Positions 24,410 to 33,049 of a DNA stretch of 34,040 nt are shown here, one piece after another. Each line of letters starts with the position of its first letter. The first letter of the stretch is position 1. The position numbers and the translations under genes are program-made. Below the pieces are notes generated by a model, which saw only the letters and a program-made list of their open reading frames with translations, made no database searches and was not told the DNA's origin. Origin of the DNA: Clostridia bacterium (GTDB lineage Bacteria > Bacillota > Clostridia > Christensenellales > CAG-138); NCBI GenBank assembly GCA_017514685.1, contig JAFWJN010000029.1:1-34040 (forward strand), in the 5' to 3' direction.

Positions 24410-25276
24410 TTAAATTGACCGGTACCATATCGGAACAGGTTCTGTCATGTCATGATACCAGACCAGTACTTCTTCCGCTTGGTTCATCATCGTATTCACT
24501 TCAGCCTCTCCGTAAGGAATCGCCCAATACACCGATGAAAGTGTGTTGCTCGATATATATAAAGCAAGAAGCTTCCAGAAATCAAATGGAACATTGCCAT
24601 CGAAATAGCCGTCCACCATTCCAGACGCAAAAAGGGATGATTTCTGGGCACACCAGACTATTCTGTTGAACTCTTCCCATGGATCTCCGAAATCGTTGCG
24701 ATTAAAATCGATGATATAAAGCTTTCCGCTATGGTCGATCATCATGTTCCCGATATGATAGTCCCCGTGCTGATAAACCTGAGGTCTACCATCCAGCAAA
24801 TAGCGATTCTCGTTAATATAGTCGATGAAAGCCTGCCCCTTTGGATATTTGATTGGACAATCATTATATCTCCTGATTTTAGTATCCATTTTTCGATTGA
24901 ATCTGACCGCCCAGTCTTCCTGTGATTCTGAAGCCGGGATGGAATGGATTCTGCTTAGAATCTTCCCTGCCTCAAGTCCATAGCTGTATTGTTCTCTATC
25001 CGACAGCAGCGGTATCAGAGTTTCCGCTGCTTCTCCGTCGATCCAACTCTGGATAGAGTAAACGCCTTCCTCGCAAATACCGAGTTCGATTGGCAGGCAC
25101 ATGGGTGTTCCAAGAGAAGCAACACGCTGCATCATCCTAAATTCAGAATGTTTAGCAGCATACTGTGAAATGTCGGAAATGCGTAAAAGAAACCGGGTGC
25201 CTGTTTCATCCGTTATACAATATTTTTTATCCTCAGACCATCCTTTAAGAATTGGCTCTTTGCTTATGATGTTCAA
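24410..25276 (-). CDS. Aminoglycoside-phosphotransferase-family kinase
   Basis: The 288-residue protein has the APH/choline kinase fold. Catalytic loop QHGDYHIGNMMID (169–181) with Asp172 and Asn177, and metal-binding IIDFNRNDFGDPWEEF (188–203) with Asp190, are both intact. The family phosphorylates aminoglycosides, macrolides, sugars or other small alcohols; the acceptor cannot be assigned and resistance is not implied. Translation begins at TTG 25276, five bases after GGAGG. An ATG in between is out of frame and meets a stop at once. The Walker-like first part is short, as in antibiotic-type members. Confidence 0.85.
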   Translation of the reverse strand: MNIISKEPILKGWSEDKKYCITDETGTRFLLRISDISQYAAKHSEFRMMQRVASLGTPMCLPIELGICEEGVYSIQSWIDGEAAETLIPLLSDREQYSYGLEAGKILSRIHSIPASESQEDWAVRFNRKMDTKIRRYNDCPIKYPKGQAFIDYINENRYLLDGRPQVYQHGDYHIGNMMIDHSGKLYIIDFNRNDFGDPWEEFNRIVWCAQKSSLFASGMVDGYFDGNVPFDFWKLLALYISSNTLSSVYWAIPYGEAEVNTMMNQAEEVLVWYHDMTEPVPIWYRSI

Positions 25277-25508
25277 TGCATCCTCCGAAAAATACCCGCT
25301 TATCAGTTTGCTTCTTTTTCACACTAGCGCAGCCACCATCTCAGTTAATGTGACCATAAGATTCACCCATCTGAAATTTAATAACCGCTTCAGCCCAACT
25401 TTATATTTGTATTATGTGATTCTTGCTCCTGATGGTGCAATTGCCAAATAGTCCTCATATGCCCGGGATCAGCCATGTAGATATTATTCGTTCACCAACT
25501 GCAAGTTG

Positions 25509-26225
25509 TCAAAGAAAAGCATGTTCCCCAAGAGCAGATATCTGTGTAATCATACCATCTTTCACTTTATACGCTTCTCCACGAAGTTCCTCTTTGTCTG
25601 TATTGATAAACAGATAGCTTCCGTCCGGAATAGCATAGAATGTCCTGCCTATACTGTCCGGATAGGCAATATCTTCAAAAACTCTCAATCCATCCAAAAC
25701 ATCATTTTTGACTTCCTGATAATGCGGCAGAAGATTTGTTTTCGTCAGGTTCAGCCCTGTCAGGAATCTTTGATAAGCAGGGTCAGCAGCCTCTCCCTCT
25801 TCTTCGGGTTGCGCGTACACGACATCCGCACTGTTCATGCTCCCGGCGCTTATTCCAATGATAACGCCGTCAAATCCTTGCAACAGATTGCGAAGGCCGA
25901 TTTTATGAAAAAACTGATTCTGCGTCGGCACATGTCCGCCCGCAAGGATCAATAGATTCGAATCCTGCACAAGCTCTTTCGCCTGATTATCGTTTCTTCC
26001 GTCCAGAGTGCGGAATCGTTCAAAAGAGAAACCCGCGTCTTCGAGCATTTTCTTTGTAAGAGAAGCATAATAGTCCATTGCATCCCAGTCATCCGGATTG
26101 GAACAAACATCCAATGCCCTGCATGGAGTTGGAAAGTGCAATCGCAGTTCATCTATAAAATGATTGGACGGATCCAGCTTTGAGGTATTTGGATCGTCTA
26201 TTCTGCTAGTCAAAAAGCAAATCAT
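25509..26225 (-). CDS. S51 family serine peptidase (dipeptidase E-like)
   Basis: The 238-residue protein is a peptidase S51 member with the nucleophile elbow GISAGSMN, Ser126, and the preceding LILAGGHVPTQ (92–102), typical of the class-I glutaminase-like fold. Known members are alpha-aspartyl dipeptidase and cyanophycinase. AGAGGT precedes the ATG. The GH3 gene ends 38 bases upstream, so the two may share a transcript. With the S66 enzyme this is the second peptidase here from families able to cut aspartyl or peptidyl-nucleotide conjugates. The substrate is not known. Confidence 0.87.
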   Translation of the reverse strand: MICFLTSRIDDPNTSKLDPSNHFIDELRLHFPTPCRALDVCSNPDDWDAMDYYASLTKKMLEDAGFSFERFRTLDGRNDNQAKELVQDSNLLILAGGHVPTQNQFFHKIGLRNLLQGFDGVIIGISAGSMNSADVVYAQPEEEGEAADPAYQRFLTGLNLTKTNLLPHYQEVKNDVLDGLRVFEDIAYPDSIGRTFYAIPDGSYLFINTDKEELRGEAYKVKDGMITQISALGEHAFL

Positions 26226-26263
26226 ATATTACCTCTTTTGATCTCTGTAGGATTATGTTCCAA

Positions 26264-28153
26264 TCACTCCGAAGCCCTTTCGGGCTCCTTTTTCAGTTGG
26301 AAGCTGCTTCCATATGAAAGCCCATAGCCACGCTCCAGGAAGTTTTGATCCGTGCCGATCTGGTCGACACTGCTGTACCAAGGTGATGGCAGCTTTCCGG
26401 TAAAATCCGCGCATCCGCATAATACATCGGAAATTCCCTTTCCTTCCGAACCTGGAAGATAGCACATCACAACGCTGTCCCATTCATCAAAGTTATCAGA
26501 ATTAATGATAACGTTTCTGCCTGCTATAATGCAGACAACGGTGGGCTTCCCCAAATTCTTTGCCTCTTCAATAGCCTTTCTGTTTTCAGGAAGGCCAAGG
26601 GCACCGCAAAGCTCCATATCCACGGTGTCGCCGTTCCATTCCGCATAAGCCTGTTCACCTAGACAGAGCAGCACAACATCGGCATCTTTGGCTTTTTTCT
26701 TATTGGTAATGATTTCAATGCCGTAATCTTTGGCATATCGAATAAAAGCATCCTTTATGGTTGTTACGCCCGGGATATCCTTATTCGAAGAACCGTTCCA
26801 TTCTATCGTCCAGCCGCCGCACTGCACTGATGCATCATCTGCCGCCGGTCCCGTTATGTAGACTTTTGTGCCTTCTCTAATCGGAAGAATATCTGAATCG
26901 TTTTTCAGAAGAACAAGGCTCTTTTCGACCAGTTTCTCTGCGATTTTTCTGTATTCCAGAGAACCGGTTTCTTTCTGCTTTATCTCCGTCTTTTCCAGGA
27001 AAGGATCTTCAAACAGTCCCGCTCCTTTTTTGACTTTGATAATTCTCGTTACTGCATCATCTACGCGGTCTTCGCTGATTTCACCATTTTTTACTGCATC
27101 CACGATGATCTGCTTTGTCTCATCAAATCTTTCGACCTCCATAAGCATATCGATCCCAGCATTAATACTTGTAATGACCTGTTCTCTGTAGGACGAACCC
27201 GAAATATGCTGTACCGATTCCCAGTCACTTACAATAAAGCCCTCAAATCCCATTTCATCCTTCAGTTTCATTATGTACTCTTTGTTTTCGTGCATTTTCA
27301 CGCCATTTAAGGATGAATGACTGATCATGACGGTCTGTACGCCGGCATCGATTTGGGCCTGATAAACTTTTAAAAGTTCCTTAATCTCATTGTCGGTAAG
27401 TCCGGCATCTCCCCGATCGATGAGCATTTCAATATCTCCTTTTTCGCCCGTATTATATTCCGCATTTCCATCTGCAAAATAATGCTTTGCACAGGCAACC
27501 AGTCCTCCGGCAATTAGACCCTTTGTGTAAGCAGTACTAAGCTTTGTGATTGTTTCCAGATCCGACCCGTAGGATTCATAAGTTCTTCCCCAGCGGGGAT
27601 CTACGGATTGCGCAATGCATGGAGAATAATTCCACAGCATATGGCAGAGTTTTGCTTCGTCTGCTGTGATCAATCCGACCTGGTACGCAAGCTCCTCATC
27701 ATTGGCTGCGCCCTGTCCGATATTATGAGGGAAGTAAACGGCATTTACGCAGTAATTCACCCCGTGAACATCGTCCTGCCCATAGATAAACGGTATCCCT
27801 GCATCTGATAAAAGTGCGGCATTCTGATTTTTGTCCACCAGACTGCGCCAGGATGGCGCATCAATGCTGCCTACCGTGGAAAGAACACTGCCGTAATCGT
27901 TTTCTTTCATCTTATCCGGGCTGATATTATAAATAGCAGGCATTACCATCTGTGCCGCTTTCTGTTCAAGCGACAGGCTTGCAACAATTTCTTCGGGGCT
28001 CATTGATGCATATTCGATACATTTGTACTCAAATTCTGTGACTGAGTACTTTTCATCTTTCCCGGCTCTCGGAGAATTAGCATGTGAAAAACAGCCGATT
28101 GTCGATATCAGCATCGTCAGTAAAAGAAAAAATGATATCGCTTTTTTCTTCAT
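26264..28153 (-). CDS. Secreted glycoside hydrolase family 3 beta-glycosidase
   Basis: The 629-residue protein starts with a signal peptide (MKKKAISFFLLLTMLISTIG) ending at Cys21. The cysteine suggests a lipoprotein, although TIGC is a poor lipobox. GH3 motifs follow: YGQDDVHG (124–131), DPRWGRTYESYGSD (185–198), KHYFADG (223–229), and the nucleophile Asp310 in FIVSDWESV. The C-terminal domain (about 410–600) carries KSLVLLKNDSDILPI. Such enzymes release glucose or other sugars from beta-glucosides outside the membrane. It is the only exported enzyme in the accessory run. Ribosome site AGGA lies 11 bases from the ATG. No sugar transporter or regulator is nearby. Confidence 0.93.
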   Translation of the reverse strand: MKKKAISFFLLLTMLISTIGCFSHANSPRAGKDEKYSVTEFEYKCIEYASMSPEEIVASLSLEQKAAQMVMPAIYNISPDKMKENDYGSVLSTVGSIDAPSWRSLVDKNQNAALLSDAGIPFIYGQDDVHGVNYCVNAVYFPHNIGQGAANDEELAYQVGLITADEAKLCHMLWNYSPCIAQSVDPRWGRTYESYGSDLETITKLSTAYTKGLIAGGLVACAKHYFADGNAEYNTGEKGDIEMLIDRGDAGLTDNEIKELLKVYQAQIDAGVQTVMISHSSLNGVKMHENKEYIMKLKDEMGFEGFIVSDWESVQHISGSSYREQVITSINAGIDMLMEVERFDETKQIIVDAVKNGEISEDRVDDAVTRIIKVKKGAGLFEDPFLEKTEIKQKETGSLEYRKIAEKLVEKSLVLLKNDSDILPIREGTKVYITGPAADDASVQCGGWTIEWNGSSNKDIPGVTTIKDAFIRYAKDYGIEIITNKKKAKDADVVLLCLGEQAYAEWNGDTVDMELCGALGLPENRKAIEEAKNLGKPTVVCIIAGRNVIINSDNFDEWDSVVMCYLPGSEGKGISDVLCGCADFTGKLPSPWYSSVDQIGTDQNFLERGYGLSYGSSFQLKKEPERASE

Positions 28154-28183
28154 AATTCTTAAATCCTAATTAACACAACAGAT

Positions 28184-28618
28184 CTACAAATCTTTTCTAA
28201 AGCATATGATCCGATTGGCTTCCTCAAAGCCCGATGCCATGTGAAATCTCAAACTATCCATATTGCCGACTTCACAATCGCTGGCGAATTCAGAACAGCC
28301 CTTTTCTTTTGCCCAGTTTTCACATTCTGACAATAGTTCTGTCGCATATCCGTTCCGACGATATTGAACAGATACGAATATACCTTCGAGATACCCCACA
28401 GGAGTACTATCAGTTCCTTCCACATAATCGTGCCGAAGCTGAACCTGAGCGAAAGCAACCGGTTTTTCATCGACACATTTGATAAAACATGCAGATTCTT
28501 CTGAATCTATCAATTCACGGAATGCATTTACCAGATCATGCAGATCATGTTCGTTCCACATCTGTAAGGCTAATCCGGCAATGTTTTCTGCGTCCTGCAT
28601 CTGAGCTTTTCTAATCAT
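28184..28618 (-). CDS. GNAT acetyltransferase resembling aminoglycoside 6'-N-acetyltransferases
   Basis: This 144-residue single-domain GNAT shows a striking match to the AAC(6')-I pattern. The segment VGYLEGIFVSVQYRRNGYA is followed by a GC-x-EFASDCE-x-x-N-x-x-SLRFH block (112–132) and the end motif GFEEANRIICFRKDL. The order and spacing fit enzymes that acetylate the 6'-amine of kanamycin-type aminoglycosides. Aminoglycoside activity is plausible but unproven, since chromosomal AAC(6')-like proteins may have other natural acceptors. AGAGGT precedes the ATG. It lies 30 bases before GH3. No insertion element or integron site flanks it. Confidence 0.82.
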   Translation of the reverse strand: MIRKAQMQDAENIAGLALQMWNEHDLHDLVNAFRELIDSEESACFIKCVDEKPVAFAQVQLRHDYVEGTDSTPVGYLEGIFVSVQYRRNGYATELLSECENWAKEKGCSEFASDCEVGNMDSLRFHMASGFEEANRIICFRKDL

Positions 28619-28731
28619 TTCTACCTCTGAACAAATATTGTCAGCATGTCAGCCATTTTTTCGAATATCATCCGGATAATTTGCCGTACGGGGTTCCTCC
28701 ATAATCTACACGAAATCCATGCGAATATGCA

Positions 28732-29526
28732 TTAGCCAATTGTACACAACTTGCCACGAAGAACATATCCTATCTTCTCATAACAAGCATTTGATGCCAC
28801 ATAATCTGCATCGGTGTACAGCATCGGCATATATCCTTCTTCTTTCACTTTCTTCGTAACCTGATAAACAAGATTTTCTGCATAATGTTTTCTGCGAAAC
28901 TCTGGTCTCGTGAATACAAGACCTATAGATGCAATATTTCCGTTCGGAGCATACTTACAGCTTGCTACGCTGCGCTCCTGATCATCTTTCCAGAAAAACA
29001 TATTTCCTGAACAAATAAATGCTTCTGCATCTTCCCTGTATCCTTGATTATCTTTCTGATCAATGCCAATTTCCTCGTGAAACATCTCCAGAAAGTCAAC
29101 CACTTCATCTAAGTCTTTCATCTCACAACGATAAATATTCCCTTTTGCTTCTATTTCCGGTCTGACAAGGTTAAGACAATCATATGCATACATATTTATA
29201 GTGATTTTCAGTTCAAAACCATCTTCCGCTGCGCGTCTTATGAAATACTTCGCAAGAGAATACTTGGTATTAAAATGATGCTTTCCGACGAGTAGTTCCT
29301 TCTCTTTGGCCAGTAGATATGCCTTCTCCATTTCCTCTTCTGATGCATCATCTGCTGTCCAGATCCAAACGGGGAACGGATGGCCTGTAAAGCAGAGGAT
29401 CAGCCTCTCATGGTCAGACAGCAACAGTTTACATTCTCCTCCCATGATTTTCTCAAGAACGAAGAATGTGTATTTGTCAGTTTCTAAAAGTTTATAGTCT
29501 CTTTCATCAACATACGTATCCATCAT
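28732..29526 (-). CDS. Two-part GNAT N-acetyltransferase
   Basis: The 264-residue protein has a C-terminal GNAT domain (about 140–264) with SIGLVFTRPEFRRKHYAENLV, the RRKHYA acetyl-CoA loop, and MLYTDADYVASNACYEKIGY. The N-terminal 130 residues are a degenerate second domain without a clear cofactor loop. Tandem GNATs of this layout are common, with unknown acceptors. The ribosome site is poor (AAGGA, 15 bases from the ATG). It comes after the Cys-rich radical SAM gene with a 139-base gap holding no clear promoter. Confidence 0.8.
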   Translation of the reverse strand: MMDTYVDERDYKLLETDKYTFFVLEKIMGGECKLLLSDHERLILCFTGHPFPVWIWTADDASEEEMEKAYLLAKEKELLVGKHHFNTKYSLAKYFIRRAAEDGFELKITINMYAYDCLNLVRPEIEAKGNIYRCEMKDLDEVVDFLEMFHEEIGIDQKDNQGYREDAEAFICSGNMFFWKDDQERSVASCKYAPNGNIASIGLVFTRPEFRRKHYAENLVYQVTKKVKEEGYMPMLYTDADYVASNACYEKIGYVLRGKLCTIG

Positions 29527-29665
29527 TATCTAAAAGCACTTTCCTTCTGAAGTTACGTTTGCAATTCGATTACATTATTTCTATAGTCACAAACCGGCTC
29601 GAGTGATCAAAGCGACTGTCTCAGTTGGATGCAGTCGTCGAAACAAATCAACATCTAAACGAGTT

Positions 29666-30676
29666 TCAGTACCTTCTGCTTCCAGACTGCCTTTCATCAG
29701 TAACATCGTAAATATCCAATTTGTGCTCCGCCAGGAACAGTCTGCGGTAATGGTAGTATAAGTCTCTTATTCTATAAAGCCTTTTTCCTTCATGGTTTCC
29801 ATATTGTTCAGCCAGTTCTTCAAAAGCTGGAAAAGCCATGTAATACGCCGCATCCAGCGATTCAATTTCTTCTACTACCGACAAGGCGTCTCTCATTTCA
29901 TAACTGTCAATATTATCTGCTCTTAAAGAAATGATGATCATTCTGTTCGATTCCTGAACAGGGACTGGCGAACTGAGCCAGTCGGATTCTGTCCTGTATA
30001 TATTTCTGTTGAGCAGGCTTAACGATTCAGGAGAAAGTACTGAAAGATCTTGCAGCTCCAAGCGAATCGGATTCAGGGTCTTCCCTCGACCTTCTTCATG
30101 TGGGAGGAAAAGGGTTACTTTGTCATTTCCTGCATTTTTTAAGATGCTTACCAGTTCATCAGTCTTCTTTATATTTTCTTTTGTGATTGGAATACCTGCG
30201 CTGAATGGTATTCCAGTCTCACAGGCCGCATCCATCATTGTAAGAAGCAGATCGAAATCCCCCTTTCTTCCTGCAAAATGGTCATGGTAATCTTTCATTC
30301 CATAAATTGTAAAATTGAGATTCTTGATTCCTGCTTCTTTCAGTGCCTTCATAAGTTCCCTGCATTGTTTTTCATCGCGCATGGCCATTCCGTCGCATTG
30401 GAGAAACTCAGACATTGGACTTCCAAGTTTTCTAAGTGTTTGAATTGCAGTGATTAAATCTGGATGCTCCATCGAATAACCATAAGAGAAAGAAACATTT
30501 ACATTAGGCAGTGCTTCTTTTATTTCGTTTATATATCGTTCAGCAAGCCTGACACCTCGTGTCCATTCTGTTCCAACTACTTTTCCTCCCCAGGATAACA
30601 GGCAATACCTACAGCAGTTGCAACATGGCACGCAAAGGTTCTGGATCATTATGGATTTTGTTTGTATTGATTTCAT
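29666..30676 (-). CDS. Radical SAM protein with a cysteine-rich N-terminal motif
   Basis: The 336-residue protein begins with NLCVPCCNCCRYCLLSWGGK. The Cys-x3-Cys-x2-Cys triad fits C18, C22 and C25, with the aromatic residue before the last cysteine that radical SAM enzymes favour; C15, C19 and C22 give the same spacing as an alternative. Later blocks (NFTIYGMKDYHDHFAGRKGD, GIPITKENI) match the radical SAM TIM-barrel. It probably binds one 4Fe-4S cluster and cleaves SAM. The reaction is unknown. The ribosome site is weak. It follows a truncated AraC fragment by 31 bases. Confidence 0.75.
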   Translation of the reverse strand: MKSIQTKSIMIQNLCVPCCNCCRYCLLSWGGKVVGTEWTRGVRLAERYINEIKEALPNVNVSFSYGYSMEHPDLITAIQTLRKLGSPMSEFLQCDGMAMRDEKQCRELMKALKEAGIKNLNFTIYGMKDYHDHFAGRKGDFDLLLTMMDAACETGIPFSAGIPITKENIKKTDELVSILKNAGNDKVTLFLPHEEGRGKTLNPIRLELQDLSVLSPESLSLLNRNIYRTESDWLSSPVPVQESNRMIIISLRADNIDSYEMRDALSVVEEIESLDAAYYMAFPAFEELAEQYGNHEGKRLYRIRDLYYHYRRLFLAEHKLDIYDVTDERQSGSRRY

Positions 30677-30707
30677 GATCTTTCAATCTCGCAGATACAT
30701 CATAATT

Positions 30708-30860
30708 TCATTTTATTGTTTCCAGATTGTCCGCAGCTTTCGGCTCATACGGAACCGAGATGAAATCCTTCTTTTGGTGGTACAAGCAACATACCGTCTC
30801 GTCGGTCAGATGCTCTTCCATATAATCGATTGCTGTACGAATACTGGTAAGCCACTCCAT
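30708..30860 (-). pseudogene. Truncated AraC-family regulator remnant (50 codons)
   Basis: A 50-residue frame starts at ATG 30860, eight bases after GGAGG. Its first 20 residues (MEWLTSIRTAIDYMEEHL…) match the opening helix of AraC/Rob-type regulators that carry a GyrI-like effector domain. A CCLYHQ stretch recalls the ACCSxYHFQ recognition part after a deletion. Then the match ends and a stop follows. The DNA-binding and effector parts are missing, so it is probably inactive as a regulator. Translation signals remain intact. Confidence 0.55.
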
Positions 30861-30947
30861 CGGCGGATCCTCCGTTCCTTGATGGAATCATTGTATCTCT
30901 CAAAACGAAAATTGTCCTGTCATTTCCTGCCCGGATCTGTCCTGCCG

Positions 30948-31580
30948 CTATCCCTTTCGGATCGGGTGCCGAATCACAGTTTTCAGCTTTTCCAGCGCCA
31001 CTTTTCTTGCGTCGCTCAGGTAGATCTCATGGTGCATTCTCTGCCTTGTTATGTCCAGAACACATCCCTGGCTCTCCATGTACTCATGCATCCGGGCAAT
31101 CGTAGCGGGTTCATCATCATAGGCACCTACATGCAGACATTGAACGCACAGCCCCTCATCATAGGTCAGGAACTCTGCCTTCGAGAAGTCTGTCTTCTTT
31201 TTTCTTGTCGCTTCCTCGACGGCCCACGCAAAATCATCTGCGGTCACGAAATCGGGCAGACGAATCACGGAGATCCACTGAAAGGCGTCTTTATGCGCAT
31301 AGTCAATGCCCTGAACACCGTCCTGCCACCAGAAGCCTTCCAGCGGAGGAACGACGTAATCGAAATAGCCCTCGATGCGATGATCTCCCATCTTGCTCAT
31401 TTTGATGGTAAATGCGATGCCGTACAGCAGAGCGATGGACCGCTTGTACTCGCCATCCTCCTGATTGGGGTCGCCCTGTCCCCGGACGGCGATATAATTC
31501 ATGGACGGCACGGTTACGATGCCGGGTTTATTCTTCGGCATGTAGAATTCTTTGTATTCCTTTTTGAAATCAAAAGCCAT
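30948..31580 (-). CDS. Stand-alone GyrI-like domain protein
   Basis: The 210-residue protein matches the GyrI-like small-molecule-binding superfamily: MAFDFKKEYKEFYMPKNKPG, IVTVPSMNYIAVRGQGDPN and HEYMESQGC/HEIYLSDARK are typical of the stand-alone, longer group. Relatives bind or hydrolyse hydrophobic, often toxic compounds; some cleave cyclopropanoid genotoxins. The start at 31580 is chosen because a G-rich ribosome site (GGGGGG) lies just before it. The region is visibly richer in G+C than genes to the left, as is the next gene. It lies 87 bases before the truncated AraC frame. Confidence 0.85.
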   Translation of the reverse strand: MAFDFKKEYKEFYMPKNKPGIVTVPSMNYIAVRGQGDPNQEDGEYKRSIALLYGIAFTIKMSKMGDHRIEGYFDYVVPPLEGFWWQDGVQGIDYAHKDAFQWISVIRLPDFVTADDFAWAVEEATRKKKTDFSKAEFLTYDEGLCVQCLHVGAYDDEPATIARMHEYMESQGCVLDITRQRMHHEIYLSDARKVALEKLKTVIRHPIRKG

Positions 31581-31667
31581 TGCTTCGCCCCCCAAAGTTT
31601 ATTCTTTCCTTTTACATGGCATGGATTCCATTTACAGAATCCCAAAAGGAAGACCGGACCGAGCCCT

Positions 31668-33032
31668 TTATGCCTTCCGGTAAAACGAGTAATGCTGCGT
31701 CTTTTCAAAGCCGAGCTTTTCATAAAACGGGAGATCGGAGATCACGTAGGCTTGCTTTGCGCCTAAAGCTTTTGCGCGTGAAAAAGCTTCCGAAAGGAGC
31801 GCGGCGGCAATGCCTTTCCCGCGATAGTCAGGGATCGTACAGACCGGCTCCACATAGACGTAGTCCGTATCCGGATGAAACCAGAGGGAGCAGTGCGATA
31901 CCGGCTCTCCGGAAAAATCCGTGGCGGAAAGGCATAGGGTTTTGTTGAAATGCCTTCGGACATGCGGAACATGATCCAGCGAGCGTTCAAACGCTTCCCA
32001 GTCATCCCCGTGATCAAATCCCTGCCAGAACAGCCACTCAAGAGCATCCCGATCCGCGATCTGATCCATTTCCCGAAGCTGCAGTCCCTCGGGAAGCTTT
32101 GATGAGAAATCTCTGTCAAAGGAGAGCTCCATGATCGTTTCTTTCTGATCGATCCGCTCGAATCCGGCCAGCTCAGCGGCTCTTATTTCTGCGGTGTTTT
32201 CTGTATTGATCGCGACAGCCAGTCCGGAATCGTCCTTCAGCTCCCGGCAGGCGTAGTCCAGAATTTCCGGGTACAGCGCCTCATACTCCGGCAGAGCGCC
32301 GCAGAAGGCTTCTCCGAAATACATATCATAGATCGCAGCGCCGACGACTATGCCATCCGACCACCAGAGCCCGATGGAGGAGCTGGCGCTTTTGTCAAAC
32401 TCCGGGTGCTCCATCATCCACTCAAAGCGGGCCCAGTTCCAGTTGATATGCGTTCTGTCCTTCCGATTCAATTCGATGAGGAAATTGCAAACCGCCTCAT
32501 AATCCTCGTCCCTGTAGCTGCGGAGGCTCACCTTGAGCTGCCAATACTGAATGCCCCAGTACTCAAAGTCCCACTGCTCGCTGTAGTCGTTGCACTCATA
32601 ATCCACGTACCAGAGCAGTCCGTCCTGCACAACAAAATTGGTGGGATAATAGTCAACGTTGATCCCGGCGGCCATAGCCTTTGCCGCCATATCCCGCACC
32701 TGGGGCAGATACGGCTCGACCGATACGCCGGAGCGTACCAGTTCCATCACGGTCGGCCCCTCGATATAGTCCTTGACGATTCGCTCGGCGTCCCTGTCAA
32801 CGGCATGCATCCTGGGAATGCGGATGCCGGCGTTTTGCAGCCGCTCATAGTCCCGCAGCTCGGCCTCGATCTTGTTGCCGAAGGCATAATAATCGCAGGG
32901 CTCGTGATGGATCTGCTTGATCACCGCTTGCTGTCCATCCCGTTCTGCGAGATAAGAATATCCGCCCTTGCCTTTTCCCAGCATGCGAACAATCCGGTAT
33001 GCTGTTTCGTTGACCGTAAGACTTCCGTTCAT
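31668..33032 (-). CDS. Kinase-like domain fused to tandem GNAT acetyltransferase domains
   Basis: This 454-residue protein is a fusion. Residues 1–165 form a kinase-like domain: glycine-rich LGKGKGGYSYLA (18–29), Lys39 in VIKQI, IVKDYIEGPT (85–94), catalytic loop NVDYYPTNFVV (125–135) with Asp127 and Asn132, and WYVDYE with Asp144 as metal ligand. From residue 167 (LKVSLRSYRDEDYEAVCNFL) two GNAT domains follow, about 167–305 and 317–454. The second has the acetyl-CoA loop PDYRGKGIAAAL and closes with FYEKLGF. There is no linker at the junction, only three residues. The kinase fold usually stands alone. The ATG at 33032 has AAGGA before it; three upstream in-frame Met codons lack ribosome sites. 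G+C is high. Confidence 0.85.
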   Translation of the reverse strand: MNGSLTVNETAYRIVRMLGKGKGGYSYLAERDGQQAVIKQIHHEPCDYYAFGNKIEAELRDYERLQNAGIRIPRMHAVDRDAERIVKDYIEGPTVMELVRSGVSVEPYLPQVRDMAAKAMAAGINVDYYPTNFVVQDGLLWYVDYECNDYSEQWDFEYWGIQYWQLKVSLRSYRDEDYEAVCNFLIELNRKDRTHINWNWARFEWMMEHPEFDKSASSSIGLWWSDGIVVGAAIYDMYFGEAFCGALPEYEALYPEILDYACRELKDDSGLAVAINTENTAEIRAAELAGFERIDQKETIMELSFDRDFSSKLPEGLQLREMDQIADRDALEWLFWQGFDHGDDWEAFERSLDHVPHVRRHFNKTLCLSATDFSGEPVSHCSLWFHPDTDYVYVEPVCTIPDYRGKGIAAALLSEAFSRAKALGAKQAYVISDLPFYEKLGFEKTQHYSFYRKA

Positions 33033-33049
33033 AATCATATCCTTCATTT

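Noticed and set aside
26271-26295. Terminator-like hairpin with T-tract on the plus strand
   Set aside because: It is made by the 3' end of the GH3 coding sequence and no plus-strand gene leads into it.
26264-28153. Firm lipoprotein call for the GH3 enzyme
   Set aside because: Cys21 follows a good signal peptide, but the preceding TIG does not fit the usual lipobox, so only secretion is claimed.
30618-31766. A 382-codon open frame on the plus strand
   Set aside because: It lies opposite the GyrI-like gene, has no ribosome site or family motif, and its length is a by-product of the coding strand's composition.
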